The notes: generated by a model from the sequence alone, not told the origin. DNA of 64,000 bases from Ceratotherium simum simum (GCF_000283155.1 NW_004454261.1:1179606-1243605), one strand, 5' to 3'; counted from the stretch's first letter, positions 19,631 to 29,234 are shown. A program made the numbers and translations.

Positions 19631-19924
19631 AGCCCATCCTGTCATCCTCCGCCCACCAGGGATTGTTCCTTCTTCTTGAGAGGGTCTTGAGTGTTGGAAA
19701 GAAAAGGCGAGCAGATCCTCAGGGAGCCTCCGCGGCTGCTCTGCCAGCAGCCGGGGCCGGGATGGCAGAGAGAGGTCCTGTTTGTGGCAGCCGAAGGGTC
19801 CTGAGAGCCCCTCAGCAGTCCCAGTTCCAGCAAGCCCAGAAGAGCCTCCCCTTGCTCCTGGGAAGGTGGGTGGGAAAGGAGGGCATTGAGATGCCTGGCG
19901 AGGTGGAACTGAACGTTTTTTAAT

Positions 19925-20165
19925 CAGGAGAAGCTGCCAGCCGCCTTCCCTTTGTAGAGCGGAGACAGCTAAACTCCGCGAAGCAGAACTGCTTTATTTA
20001 AGGAGAGTCGGTCGACCGAGTCCTCCTACTTTCATTCATATTTAAGTGAGTGCCCGTCGTCGTGGGGGAATGGCGGTGACGACGCTGTCGCAGATCGGAT
20101 CTGTCAAACCGGCCCCACATCCAGCGCTGAACACACTCAGCGTTTATTTTTGCCCACGAGTCTAC
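19925..20165. promoter_or_regulatory. Candidate element with CG palindrome
   Basis: Unique sequence with TTTATTTAAGGAGAGTC, a perfect 12-bp palindrome TCGGTCGACCGA (20,008-20,019) and further CpGs near 20,055-20,100. Some text near 20,030-20,060 could be a decayed L2 tail. Regulatory status is a guess from composition. Confidence 0.3.
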
Positions 20166-20400
20166 AGATTAGCTGGGTGATTCTTCGAGTCTCGACCGGG
20201 CCCCTTCCGGCCTCTGCCCTCCGCCCGGGGTTGGGCGTGGTGGCTCTCAGATCTCAGCTGGGCTTTCTTGTTTGGGGGTGTGTGGTTTGGCTGTCGGCTG
20301 GGACAACAGGGCTTTCTCCCGTGAAGAACAGGGTGCTCTCTGGCAGACCAGCCTGGGGTCATTCGCATGGCAGCCGGGCTCCGAGAGAGCGAGCAGAAGC
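20165..20400 (-). mobile_element. LTR-like fragment
   Basis: Text from GGTGGCTCTCAGATCTCAGC (20,239) to GAGCGAGCAGAAGCGTGCAG (20,387) resembles an antisense ERVL-type LTR. Family not settled. Confidence 0.4.
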
Positions 20401-20637
20401 GTGCAGGCCTCTTGAACTTGGAAGGAGAACGTAGTCCCGTTGAACTTGGAGATGAACGTGGCCCCGGCTGACAGCCTGATTGCAGCCTTGCGAGAAACTC
20501 TGGAGCGGAGGACCGGCTAAGCTTGGACTGGACTCTCGGTCCACAGAGACTGTGAGATAATAAATAAGCATTGTTTTAAGCTGCCAAGTTTATGGCGATT
20601 TGTTATGCAGCAATAGCTGACTAATACCTTTCTCCCC
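20401..20637 (+). mobile_element. ERVL-type LTR 3' portion
   Basis: GAGACTGTGAGATAATAAAT (20,545) with a poly(A) signal, then GTTATGCAGCAATAGCTGAC (20,603), the usual ending of this LTR class. The related copy at 47,205-47,745 ends the same way. Confidence 0.65.
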
Positions 20638-21655
20638 AAATCCTTGGGGTGCAGAGCCGGCCAATGGGGATGAGGCAGAACTCACTGGAGCAAAGGGATT
20701 CCATTTCCTCCCCTTCTGAGTTTCTCTCTGATGGGTTGAGCCCCGAGGGAGATCTAAAGGCAGGAAGGGACACCCTGTGGTGTCCCAGGGGGATTTAGTC
20801 CTAAGGGAAGAGGGAGGGTGGCTGGGAAAGAAGCTGGTTGGTTCTAAGGTAGGGTATAGTGGGAGCTGGAAGTCCCACCTCACTCACTTTCCCCGTCATG
20901 GTGTCTGCTTGGTGATCGGGGCTCTAATCTCGGGGACCCACTGGGGTCCATGTGAGGATCTGGGTTAATGGAGACAAGCGAGGAAAAGCAGGCAAGGCTG
21001 TGCAGGACCCTCATTCCACAGCGACACCTGGTGGCGGCCACGGGAGTAACAGCATTGGTGGCCCCATCTGTCCCACCCTGTGGTCCCACCCTAATGTCCG
21101 AAAGCGTGACTGTCCCTTTGGACTGAGAAGGGGCTCGAGGGGCTTGGACTGTTGGAGGGAAGTGTCAACAGGCAGCCAGAGGGAACACATGAGATTTACG
21201 GGAAGAATGCAGGAGACCTGACCCTATTTAGACCGTCATTGCCTTAGTCTGTCCTACATCCTTCCTGCTTCTGGATCAGCGCCTGGGATCATCCTGGGGG
21301 GACCTCCCCTGTCCTGTTTTTGGTTCATGAGGGTCGGGCAGGCTTCATCCCAGGCACCAGGGAGGGAGGCGACCACCCATGGAGCAGCCCCACCCGTATT
21401 CTCTCGAATAGCCTGCTTCCCCAGCACACCTGCAGTCCACTCTCCGAAGGCATTTTCCTGGCTCCTGGAGCTCGCTCAGCCCCGGGCAGACCAGGCCAGA
21501 AGGAGGAGGGATAAAGCAGCCTCGGCCTTTGCAGGTGGGGGATAAACACCGCAGCCCCCTCGTCCCTCTGTTGGGAAAACTCCAAGGCACGTTCCGCCCA
21601 GTCCCCTAGAGCCCCCATGGGACCCTGTTGGTGACAGTCACCTGCTCATCAATGC
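20638..21655. other. Unassigned stretch, about 1 kb
   Basis: No gene or named repeat recognised. A weak CTCF-like sequence (ACACCTGGTGGCGG, two mismatches) lies near 21,024. The right part (21,300-21,655) may be the body of the LTR-like element that ends at about 21,790. Confidence 0.35.
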
Positions 21656-21790
21656 CCCAGTGTCGGCTCACTTTCTCCCCCCTCTTGATGCCTCTTGGGA
21701 TCATCTTCCTGATAAACTACTTGCCACCTCCCCCGAAATCCTTACTTCAGGGTCTCTTTTTGGGGGAGCCCCGTCAAAGACACCGAGGGC
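21656..21790 (+). mobile_element. Ancient LTR-like 3' end
   Basis: CTTGGGATCATCTTCCTGAT (21,692), AAACTACTTGCC and CTTCAGGGTCTCTTTTTGGG follow the same order as 58,585-58,720 and the complement of 63,390-63,480, so these are one repeat family. Confidence 0.55.
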
Positions 21791-22140
21791 TGGCCCATCG
21801 CAGGATGCTGAACCTCTGGCTTCAGTGATTGGCTCAGGGCCACCCACCATGACCCAGGTAGGTTCAATCAGATCGAACTCCTGGACATTTGCTGGATTTA
21901 CCAGGGAAGTTCTGCTAGGGTGGGGAGGACACACCGTTTTTGTCAGGGGCTGCTGAGCTGATAGAAACCTGGTCTTCCTAGGAGCTATCTGATCATCCTG
22001 TGGGAAACATCTCTCCGAGAATGGAGCTAATAGAGAGGAAAGTAGATGATCTTGATGTGATTTGAGCACCTGGATCAAACCATGCCTGAAGCCCTAGATT
22101 TTGTTCCAATTGCTCCTTTTTTGCTTAAGCTGATCTGAGT
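21791..22140 (+). mobile_element. Ancient LTR-like element
   Basis: GTGATTGGCTCAGGGCCACC (21,825), GAGCACCTGGATCAAACCAT (22,064) and TTTTTTGCTTAAGC (near 22,118) match, in order, an old mammalian LTR-like repeat. Exact family not assigned. Confidence 0.5.
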
Positions 22141-22224
22141 CTATTTTTTTTTTTTTTTTGGTGATTTGCAGACCACAGAGTTCTGACTATTGAAGATCCA
22201 GAGCTGGTGCAACTGGTCTCACGG

Positions 22225-22610
22225 GCACTGTATGAATTTGCTAGGGCAGCCATAACACCACAGACTGGGTGGCTTAAACAACGGACATTTATTTTCTCAG
22301 AATTCTGGAGGCTAGAAGTCTGAGACAAGGTGTTGGCAGGGTTGGTTCCTGCTGAGGCCTCTCTCCTTGGCTTGTAGACAGCTGTCTTCTCCCTGTGTCC
22401 TCACGTGCTCTCCCCAATGTGCTTGCCTGTGTCTTAATCTCTTCTTCTTACAAAGACACCAGTCCTATTGGATTAGGACCCACCCTAACGACCTCATTTT
22501 AACTTAATTACCTCTTTAAAGATTCTATCTCCAAATACAGTCACATTTTGAGGTCCTGGGGGTTAGGGCTTCAATCTATAAATTCACAGGGGACGGAATT
22601 AGCCCATAAC
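22225..22610 (-). mobile_element. MLT1-type (ERVL-MaLR) LTR
   Basis: GGGTGGCTTAAACAACGGAC (22,267), TTCTGGAGGCTAGAAGTCTG (22,303), CCTAACGACCTCATTTTAAC (22,484) and a CCCATAACA end (22,602-22,610) are the antisense MLT1 landmarks. Solo LTR with no internal retroviral sequence. Confidence 0.8.
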
Positions 22611-22639
22611 AGGCACCCTGGGGGGCAGGATGGTGGATG
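22610..22639. repeat. 30-bp direct repeat, copy 1
   Basis: Identical to 22,970-22,999 and exactly 360 bp from it. Sequence on either side differs between copies. Copy 1 abuts the end of the MLT1 LTR. Confidence 0.9.
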
Positions 22640-22859
22640 TGATCTCTGTGTGTGGAGTCGGCAGAATCCTCTAACTGCAGAGCTGTCTCGGTTGGTCCTG
22701 GAGGCTGGAAGGGCCAAGGGCTGCGGGGTGACAGGGGACGGGATCAGCTTCTGTCACCCGGGAGGTGTTAGGGACAAGAGTGCTTGGTAAGCAGCCTTGG
22801 GGCTGGAGCCTGGTACCGCAGATAGAGGCCCTCCCTGCCCAGAGTGGTTAAAGATGGGG

Positions 22860-22915
22860 GTCCTGGTGCAAGTCAATGAACTTCTCCGTGCCTCAGTTTC
22901 CCCTTAGGAGCACCC
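22860..22915 (+). mobile_element. MIR SINE fragment
   Basis: CCGTGCCTCAGTTTCCCCTT at 22,887-22,906. Confidence 0.65.
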
Positions 22916-22969
22916 ATATGCTTATCTTCTTCCCCCACCCCAGGTGCCTCATGAGTCACTGCCCAGACC

Positions 22970-22999
22970 CAGGCACCCTGGGGGGCAGGATGGTGGATG
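22970..22999. repeat. 30-bp direct repeat, copy 2
   Basis: Second exact copy of 22,610-22,639. Confidence 0.9.
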
Positions 23000-23039
23000 C
23001 CCCATGGGTCTGCCTTGATCCACCCTGACCTGCAGGTGG

Positions 23040-23350
23040 CTCATCTCCCTAAAATCGTAGCTGCCTTGATGCTCTCACCCTCCTGCTGAGGAACTTTCCA
23101 TGGCTTCCCATTACCTGCAACCAAGTCCCATCTCTTTCCGCCTGACATTTAAGGCCTTTTGATGGTTCAGCCCCACCTCTCCTCTCAATGCTGTAAAACC
23201 CTCCTCTAACTTCCACACCTTTGCTCAAGCCATTCCACCCACCAGGACTTCCCCCTCTCGTCTGTCAGTCCCTCCAAATTCTTCCCGTATTTTCAGGCCC
23301 AGAGCAAATGTTGCCTCTTCCAGGAAACCTTCCCAGATTACCTCGACGTC
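23040..23350 (+). mobile_element. L2 LINE 3' region
   Basis: CCATGGCTTCCCATTACCTG (23,098), TTTAAGGCCTTTTGATGGTT (23,149) and CCTCTTCCAGGAAACCTTCC (23,313) occur in L2 order. Confidence 0.8.
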
Positions 23351-23409
23351 TCCCATGGCCCAACCCAGAACTTATCTACAGTCAATACCCAAAGTGCTTG
23401 TCAGAGTTT

Positions 23410-23540
23410 GCATGACCCTCACATCAGCCCCACGACGCAAATCCTTTTTCTCAAACCCATTTTGCAGATGGGGAAACCGAGGCACAGCAAGACTAATCAG
23501 CTGGCCCAGCATTAGAGGAGGCTCTGAGATGGGCACCCAC
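23410..23540 (-). mobile_element. MIR SINE fragment
   Basis: GCAGATGGGGAAACCGAGGC at 23,464-23,483. Confidence 0.75.
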
Positions 23541-23999
23541 AGACCCCACGATTTGGGCCTCTACCCTCCACTCTCTCTTGGGCTGGTGAGTCCTGCCTCT
23601 GGGTGTTTCCAGGATGGACAGGCCAGCCTTCCTCGCCTGGGCGGTCCTGGCTCGATGCCTCCTCCAGGATGCTCTGCCCTGTAGCCTGGGCCCTTTGCAG
23701 CAGGGCCCAGGAGAGGGAGGGATGGAGGGCGCCGGGCGGCGGTGGGAGGGTGGCAGCCAGCGACAGGGACGGGGCGAGATTGATGATCTGCAGAGCCCTG
23801 GGCCCCCGTGGCCACGTGCCCGGTGGCTTCTGCGGAGATGTCGTGGTGCAGACTCAGCACTTGGCCGGCGTCCCCCGCGCGCCCGCCCGCCGCTGCCCCA
23901 GCCTCCGCCAGGAAGAGAAAGGGCCCGGGAGCCCCTGGTGTGGCCGAGTAACCCACGCAGGGTCCTCTGCGGCCTCCCCGGAGGCAGGGAGGGCTGTGG
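23541..23999. other. GC-rich unassigned stretch
   Basis: Very GC-rich, with a CpG cluster at about 23,870-23,890. Long overlapping open frames on both strands (up to 271 codons) run on into the MIR copies to the right, so they are not credible genes. Confidence 0.4.
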
Positions 24000-24112
24000 G
24001 CTGTACCAGGCGGACTCGGGTTCAAGTCCCGGCTCTGCCTCCCTCTGTGTGACCTTGGGATGCCCTTCAACCTCCCTGTGCCTCCGTGCTGCCCTTTGCA
24101 CCGCCCTTCTCC
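24000..24112 (+). mobile_element. MIR SINE
   Basis: CGGGTTCAAGTCCCGGCTCT (24,017) and TCTGTGTGACCTTGGGATGC (24,044). Confidence 0.8.
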
Positions 24113-24234
24113 AGAGTCAGCTGGAGCGTGCATCCTGGAGGCCAGTCCCCGACATTGCAGGCGCCCCCCGGGCGACAGCCACAATGATAACAATGACACA
24201 AATCACAGCCGTGGTTACAGACCATGCGGGGGCT

Positions 24235-24425
24235 GGAGGAGGCCCAGGCTCAGCAACCACCCCTGCCCGGGTCCGAATTCCAGCTCTTGGAATTTATGAC
24301 ACTCAGGGGACCACAAGCAAGGTGTTCCATCTCTGGGGGCCTCAGTGTTCTGAGCCGGGCAATGGGCACAGTGGTATTTTCCCCTTCGTGGAGGCTGTGA
24401 GGAGGAGTCCGTTACTCGCTGCCTC
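24235..24425 (+). mobile_element. MIR SINE
   Basis: GTCCGAATTCCAGCTCTTGG (24,271), then GGGGGCCTCAGTGTTCTGAG (24,336) and GGAGGCTGTGAGGAGG. Confidence 0.65.
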
Positions 24426-24429
24426 TTAG

Positions 24430-24788
24430 CATTCATCCTCCTGTCCGTCTCCACCTGCAGAACCACTGCTGGACGAGGGAGAGCAGGGAGGGCACTCTGA
24501 TAAAAACTACCTTTCCCAGACTCCCTTGTAGCTAGCTAGCTAGGTCTGGCCATGTGACTGAGTTCTGGCCAATGAGATTTGGGGAGGGGCTTCTGGGAAG
24601 GCTCCATCAAGCAGACAGTCTACAGACAAAGGAAGCCTCCTTTGTCCTTCTGCCTTTCTTCCTTCCTCCTGCTAGAATAAGGATGTGATGGCTGGAGCTT
24701 TGGCAATCATTTTGGACCATGAGGAACAACATGATAGACATACTGACAAAGACACAGGACCACGTTCTTAAATAGCCAAATCAATCAT
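24430..24788 (+). mobile_element. Ancient LTR-like repeat, left part
   Basis: GGCCATGTGACTGAGTTCTG (24,548), CCAATGAGATTTGGGGA and GGATGTGATGGCTGGAGCTT (24,682) are landmarks of an old LTR-like repeat. Its right end reappears at 25,055-25,140, so it is split by an L2. Confidence 0.55.
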
Positions 24789-25055
24789 CCCGAATGAAGA
24801 AATCATCCATTTATTTAACAAGCATTTAATGAGCACCTTCTGTGTGCCCCTGGGAACATGTCAACAAAACCTAAAAATTCCTGCCTTCAGGAGTTTGGAG
24901 GAGGAAGAAGCAGATATTGAACAAATGCATAGCGTCAGGAAATGATAACTGCTAGGGAGAAAAATGAAGGATAGTAAAGATAGGGAGCAGAGGGATTGGT
25001 CAGTGAAGGCTCTTGGAAGAAGCGCCTTTTGAGTAAAGACCTTAATGATTTGTTG
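24789..25055 (-). mobile_element. L2 3' end nested in an LTR-like repeat
   Basis: Antisense tail CATTTATTTAACAAGCATTT (24,808), then TTCCTGCCTTCAGGAG, then GGTCAGTGAAGGCTCTTGGA (24,998). Confidence 0.65.
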
Positions 25056-25140
25056 TACAAGATGAAAAACGTTTCTTAATGTTGAAGCAAGTTAGGCTGC
25101 ATTTTCCTGTTACTTGCAGCCCAAAGCATTGCCACTGGTG
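25056..25140 (+). mobile_element. Ancient LTR-like repeat, right part
   Basis: TCCTGTTACTTGCAGCCCAA at 25,105-25,124 is the usual end of the family that starts at 24,430. Confidence 0.45.
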
Positions 25141-25159
25141 TTTCTTTCAGTTCTTGCCC

Positions 25160-25272
25160 TGTATCCATCCTGTTCTACAGTTTAGGAGACTGAGGCTGGG
25201 AGGGGGAGGTGACACACCCGAGATCACACAGCTGCAACAGGGAGAACCCGGATTCAAACTCTTAGGCAGGGT
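25160..25272 (-). mobile_element. MIR SINE
   Basis: GAGACTGAGGCTGGGAGGGG (25,186), CACACAGCTGCAACAGG, GGATTCAAACTCTTA (25,250). Confidence 0.75.
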
Positions 25273-25529
25273 GGGTAGTGGGTAGCCATGGAGGGTTTGA
25301 GGCTGGGAGCAATGCAGGGAGATGTGTGTTCTGGCAGGAGGATCAGGTGCGGGCGGGAAGATGCCTGAAGAGACATGTCCAGGCTCCTCTGCCCGCGATG
25401 CCTGCTCTTTACACTCCCAGCGGCAGCCACACCTCCTCCGGGAAGCCCCCCCGGCCCCCACTGGCCCCGGCATGCCCTGCAGCTGAGAGCTCAGAGGGTT
25501 TGGGGACAGTCTGGGGTCCCTCCCCCTTC

Positions 25530-25700
25530 CCCGCCGCCGCGCCGTCATGTTTATGCATCGCTCTGGAAAAAACTGATTACATTCCAGCCTGACCTTCTCC
25601 CTGTCGGCGGGGCTCATTACCGCGTCAATCACCCAGCTCAGAGGGGGAAAAAATTATTTTATCTTTCCCGGTACTTAAAACCGCTCAGCAGGGCTGTCAC
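25530..25700. promoter_or_regulatory. Candidate conserved element, 25.6 kb
   Basis: ATGTTTATGCATCGCTCTGG (25,547), CTGATTACATTCC (25,573), CTCATTACCGCGTCAATCAC (25,613) and AAAAATTATTTTATC (25,649) form an AT-rich, repeat-free island about 100 bp left of the heat-shock-like array. ATGCAT and TAAT-type cores are present. Confidence 0.4.
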
Positions 25701-25790
25701 GGGGACCGGGCGCAGGCGGCTGCCAGCTCTGGGTCTGCATCGTGAGATCTCCGCGTTTGCTCTCTCCCTGCCTTATAGAAACTGGCAACG

Positions 25791-25834
25791 TTTCTAGAAC
25801 GTTCTAGAACGTTCTATAGAAAATGGAACGTTCC
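25791..25834. promoter_or_regulatory. Heat-shock-element-like array
   Basis: Five contiguous alternating pentamers, nTTCn nGAAn nTTCn nGAAn nTTCn, occupy 25,791-25,815 without a mismatch; the TTC/GAA triplets are at 25,792, 25,797, 25,802, 25,807 and 25,812. A further GGAAC/GTTCC pair lies at 25,825-25,834. Three pentamers already make a functional element for HSF1. The block is also a tandem repeat of the palindrome GTTCTAGAAC, so it may have arisen by slippage. No promoter or TATA box is obvious nearby. Confidence 0.6.
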
Positions 25835-25889
25835 GACTTGCAGGCTGAATTCCCATCCTGGGGGCCGCCCCATCTCCAAATGGGGCGCA

Positions 25890-25972
25890 TCTCTCTCTCA
25901 CTGTTGCTGTCTCTCTATCTCTCTGCCTTGACTCTCTCTATTGCTGTCTGTCTGTCTCTGTCTTTGCTAGTT
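25890..25972. repeat. CT-rich simple sequence
   Basis: Imperfect TCTCTCTG runs immediately right of the heat-shock-like array. Confidence 0.7.
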
Positions 25973-26064
25973 CTCGGGGAGCCCCAACTGACCCCTCCCA
26001 TGTATCGAATGCCCCCCCAAGTGTGGGCACCCACAAATCATTTCCCCCTCCCCAGCACCCCGTG

Positions 26065-26240
26065 ATAGAGATCCCACCATTATGCTGGTTTTATGGTGCT
26101 GGAGACCGAGGCCCAGAGAGGCCAAGCTGTTTTTTCAAGGTCACACAGCAATCAGCAGGCTGAACTAGGGCAATTGGAACCCACATCCGTCTGTCACCAG
26201 ACCTGGTCCCTGCCACCCGTCTGCTCTATCCCTGCATGGA
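26065..26240 (-). mobile_element. MIR SINE
   Basis: GAGACCGAGGCCCAGAGAGG (26,102) and CAAGGTCACACAGCAATCAG (26,137). Confidence 0.8.
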
Positions 26241-26289
26241 AAGAAAAGTTGCTGTCCCTTCCCTCCCAAAGCAGCGGGGGATCTCGAAG

Positions 26290-26420
26290 GCTGTGGAAGG
26301 CTCAGACCTCAGGGTTGGGTTTGAATCTTAAATCAGCCACCGGTGACCTCGGGGGCAAGAACTGGACATCCTCTTGCCTCCAACAGGCCCTTGTGGGGCT
26401 GTTGGGAGCTGGGGTCCTGA
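26290..26420 (+). mobile_element. Probable MIR fragment
   Basis: TTGGGTTTGAATCTTAAATC (26,315) then GTGACCTCGGGGGCAAG. Confidence 0.5.
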
Positions 26421-26429
26421 ATGTCCAGA

Positions 26430-26612
26430 TAGGATCGTCGGATAAGTTCCAAAATACCCAGTTAAATTTGAATTTCAGAGAAACCGCAAATAATTCTTTA
26501 AAAGCGTGTCCCAATATTGCCTGGGACAGACTTCTGCTAAAATTCGTTTGTGGTCTGAAACTCAGATGTAACTGAGCCTCCTGCGTTTTTCTGGCCAAAT
26601 TTGGCATCCCTC
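26430..26612. mobile_element. Palindromic non-autonomous DNA transposon
   Basis: Left arm CCCAGTTAAATTTGAATTTC (26,458) pairs with a right arm ending near GATGTAACTGAGCC (26,564). The centre is GTGTCCCAATATTGCCTGGGAC. The arms have diverged but still match over most of their length, the layout of a hairpin MITE. Subfamily not assigned. Confidence 0.6.
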
Positions 26613-26999
26613 GCAGGGGAGTCTGGAGGCATAGAAGGTTCTGGATCCGGTGGGGCAGACTCATTTACAGGCACGGTGCCAGGCTCTCGGCCGCTGTGGA
26701 TGCTACGCTGAGGTCTCCGACGCAGAGCATGCTGGGAGATTTGTGGACAATACGGCACACGTGCCTCTGTTGGAGTCCGGTCCCCCTCGGTCATCTGGAA
26801 ATGGCAGAGTCCATCGGGGCTGGACCGTCTTGAGCAGAGCTGGCCAGATGCCCAGCATCCCGCGAGGTGACAAAGGATACAGCCAAACCCAGGCCACCAT
26901 CCCCCCATCCCATCCTCTGCCCCCACCAGCCACCCCATCACGGCCCATCCCCAAGGCCGGTGGCCCTGTCCTCAAGGTGTCAATACCTCCCGTGCTTAA
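26613..26999. other. Unassigned stretch
   Basis: GC-moderate, C-rich toward the right (26,900-26,960). No gene or named repeat recognised. Confidence 0.35.
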
Positions 27000-27400
27000 T
27001 TTCCCCCCAGAAATCAATTAGGGCCCCGGGCGAGTTGATTATCAATCAGCTATTTTCATAATTGTTATGTCTTTAATAAATCAAAGCTGCTCGTGTCTCC
27101 GGCAAAATGGAGCTGTTCTTGGGGTCATCAATTACCCGGGGGGACGACGGGGCCGCGTCCACATTCGCTCGTCCTCCGTCCAATGCGGGGAGGCCGCCGG
27201 CCGGCCGGGGAGCTCCTGGCCCCGGGCCGGGCAGTTCCATTACGGAATTGCTTAAGCAGCATTTTGAATAACAAAAAGGGATATCATTTAATTTTTTCGC
27301 AACGTGGGGATCAATACGCTGTCCTTCAGATGGCGTGACGGATGGTCTTGGCCAGCTTCTGCGAGTTAATCCAATTTCCCTGGGTCTGGCTGGGGCTTCC
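27000..27400. promoter_or_regulatory. Candidate conserved element, 27.2 kb
   Basis: The strongest enhancer-like island. ATCAATTA (27,013-27,020), TTGATTATCAATC (27,036), ATTGTTATG (27,061-27,069, SOX-type), ATCAAAG (27,080-27,086, TCF/LEF-type) and further TTAAT cores near 27,290 flank a CpG-rich centre (27,137-27,245). It lies outside every repeat I recognise and directly left of a MER20. Function is inferred from motif density only. Confidence 0.5.
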
Positions 27401-27461
27401 CGTCCCCGGGTGTAGACGCAGTGAGAGAAGGAGGGAGGGGGGAAGGAGCCAGTTCTGCAGG

Positions 27462-27660
27462 GCAGTGGTTCCAACCGGGGACGATTCTGCCTCCCCAGGG
27501 GACACCGGACGATGTCTGGGGACATCTGTGGCTGTCACACTGGGGGAGCTCCTGGCATCGTGTGGGTGGGGGCCAGGGATGCTGCTCAACCCCCCACAGT
27601 GCCCAGGGCGGCCCCCCACAGAGAGTGACCCGGCCCCACGTCGGCAGTGCCTGGGGTGGG
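27462..27660 (+). mobile_element. MER20 (hAT-Charlie)
   Basis: CAGTGGTTCCAACCGGGGAC (27,463), GATGTCTGGGGACATCTGTG (27,511) and CAGGGATGCTGCTCAACCCC (27,573) are MER20 landmarks in order. A G-rich run (27,654-27,668) follows its end. Confidence 0.8.
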
Positions 27661-27894
27661 GGGGGGAGAAGCCTGGCTTTAGGGCAATGCATGGAAGGCA
27701 ATTTGGGGGACCCCTCCCTCTTCCCCATCTTTGCTTCTGAGCCCTGCATCCTGGTTATTCCAACACCTGGAGGGACCAGGCCTGCTGTGACAGCAGAGAG
27801 ACCCGGGTTCGAGAGACTCGGGTCTGCGGCCGAGGGTGTTATAATTCGGAGCAAGATCAACTGTTTAGTTTCTTCCACCATCACATGGCCTCTG

Positions 27895-28010
27895 TCGAGG
27901 ATTCAAGTCAGCCAGTCTATATTGAGCACTTACTGTATACCAAGTTGGCTAGTGGATAAATAAAGGAAGAAGGGGGCTTCAGAGGTCAGTGGAGGAAATA
28001 AATGGGGAGT
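27895..28010 (-). mobile_element. L2 3' tail
   Basis: CTATATTGAGCACTTACTGT (27,917) followed by ATACCAAG is the antisense L2 tail. Confidence 0.65.
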
Positions 28011-28044
28011 GGCTGGGGATGGGGGATTAAGACAGGGAAGTCTT

Positions 28045-28500
28045 GGGAGGGGGTTGTTAGGGTTCCCCAGAGACGCGGAACCAATAGGATGTATACGTCT
28101 ATCTAGAAAGGGATCTGTTATAAGGAACTGGCTCCCGTGATTATGACACTGAGAAATCCTGCAATCTGCGTCCACAAGCTGGAGACCCAGGAGAGCTGGT
28201 GGCGAACGGCCCGGCCCACGGGCAGGAGAAGATGTCCCAGCCCACGGGGTCAGGCAGAGAGCGAATTCTCTCTCCCTCCGCCTTTTTGTTCCATTCGGGC
28301 TGTCAGTGGATGGATGAGGTCCACCCACATTGGGGAGGGCCATCTGCTTTGCTGGGTCCACCGATCCAAATGCTGATCTTTTCCAGAACCTCCCCCCGAC
28401 ACACCCAGAAATAATCTTTAACCAAATATCTGTGCACCCTACAGCCCTGGCAAATCGACACGTAAAATTAGCCGCAGGGGGTTTCTCCAAGGAGGTGACA
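28045..28500 (-). mobile_element. MLT2-type (ERVL) LTR
   Basis: GTTAGGGTTCCCCAGAGACG (28,057), GAACCAATAGGATGTATACG (28,079), GGATGAGGTCCACCCACATT (28,312) and GACACGTAAAATTAGCC near the end are the antisense ERVL LTR landmarks. Confidence 0.8.
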
Positions 28501-28504
28501 TAGC

Positions 28505-28700
28505 AGCAAGAACCCTCTGGTGGCGGCTGCCAGGAGGACAGACCGTGGGGGTGAGGGCGGGACCCGGGGACCAGGGAGGAGGCGACTGGGCTGGTCCAGG
28601 GGGGCGATGATGGGGTTTCAGACCATGATGGAGGCAGAGCAGGAGACAGGAGTGGCCGGACTCTGGATAGGTTTTGAAAGCAGAAGGGATGGGATTGACT
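28505..28700 (-). mobile_element. L2-derived partial copy
   Basis: ACCCTCTGGTGGCGGCTGCC (28,512) and GGACAGACCGTGGGGGTGAG (28,536) belong to the similar L2 set. The CTCF-like core is incomplete because the GCG half is missing. Confidence 0.6.
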
Positions 28701-28749
28701 GAACCTGGATGTCAGATGGGCGAAAAAGAGAGGGCTTAAGGATATGGGA

Positions 28750-28960
28750 CGGGGCCCCGTATGGAAGCCAGGAGATTTATGGCAGTGCCCATCTTGGGCC
28801 CTCAGTCTCCCAGTTTATAAAATGGGGCCGTTACCACCTGTCTCACGAGTTAAGAATAAACAACAGTTATGGGGCCAGCTTCATGGAGCCCGGGACCCTG
28901 TGAATCTCTATGCTGAGGTGTCTCTGACCCCTAGAGCCTCACTTACACAGTTTCAAGGTC
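28750..28960 (+). mobile_element. MIR SINE
   Basis: GGGCCCTCAGTCTCCCAGTT (28,796), TTATAAAATGGGGCCGTTAC and CACCTGTCTCACGAG in order. Confidence 0.7.
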
Positions 28961-29234
28961 ACCCTGCTGCACACCGAGACAGAGATGCATGTTAATTGCA
29001 GGATAGAAGGTGTGTGTGTGAGCGGCCTCTACTGGCGAGAGGTGACATTGCAACCTTGCTCTATTAGACACGGCAAATAACACAGGTGAGAGGAGGGAAA
29101 AGGTGAAGTCTGGAGGTTCCTTAGACAAGGAATAAACTAATTTGATTTTCTGGGCTTTGAGGAGGAGCAGAGTTGGGGGATCCTATGTAACAGGCAGCAG
29201 AGAAGAGGAGTTTTTAACGAATCTGGCAGGAACC

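Noticed and set aside
23493..24429. Overlapping frames of 202-271 codons
   Set aside because: They run into MIR SINEs, occur on both strands of GC-rich DNA, and show no recognisable domain.
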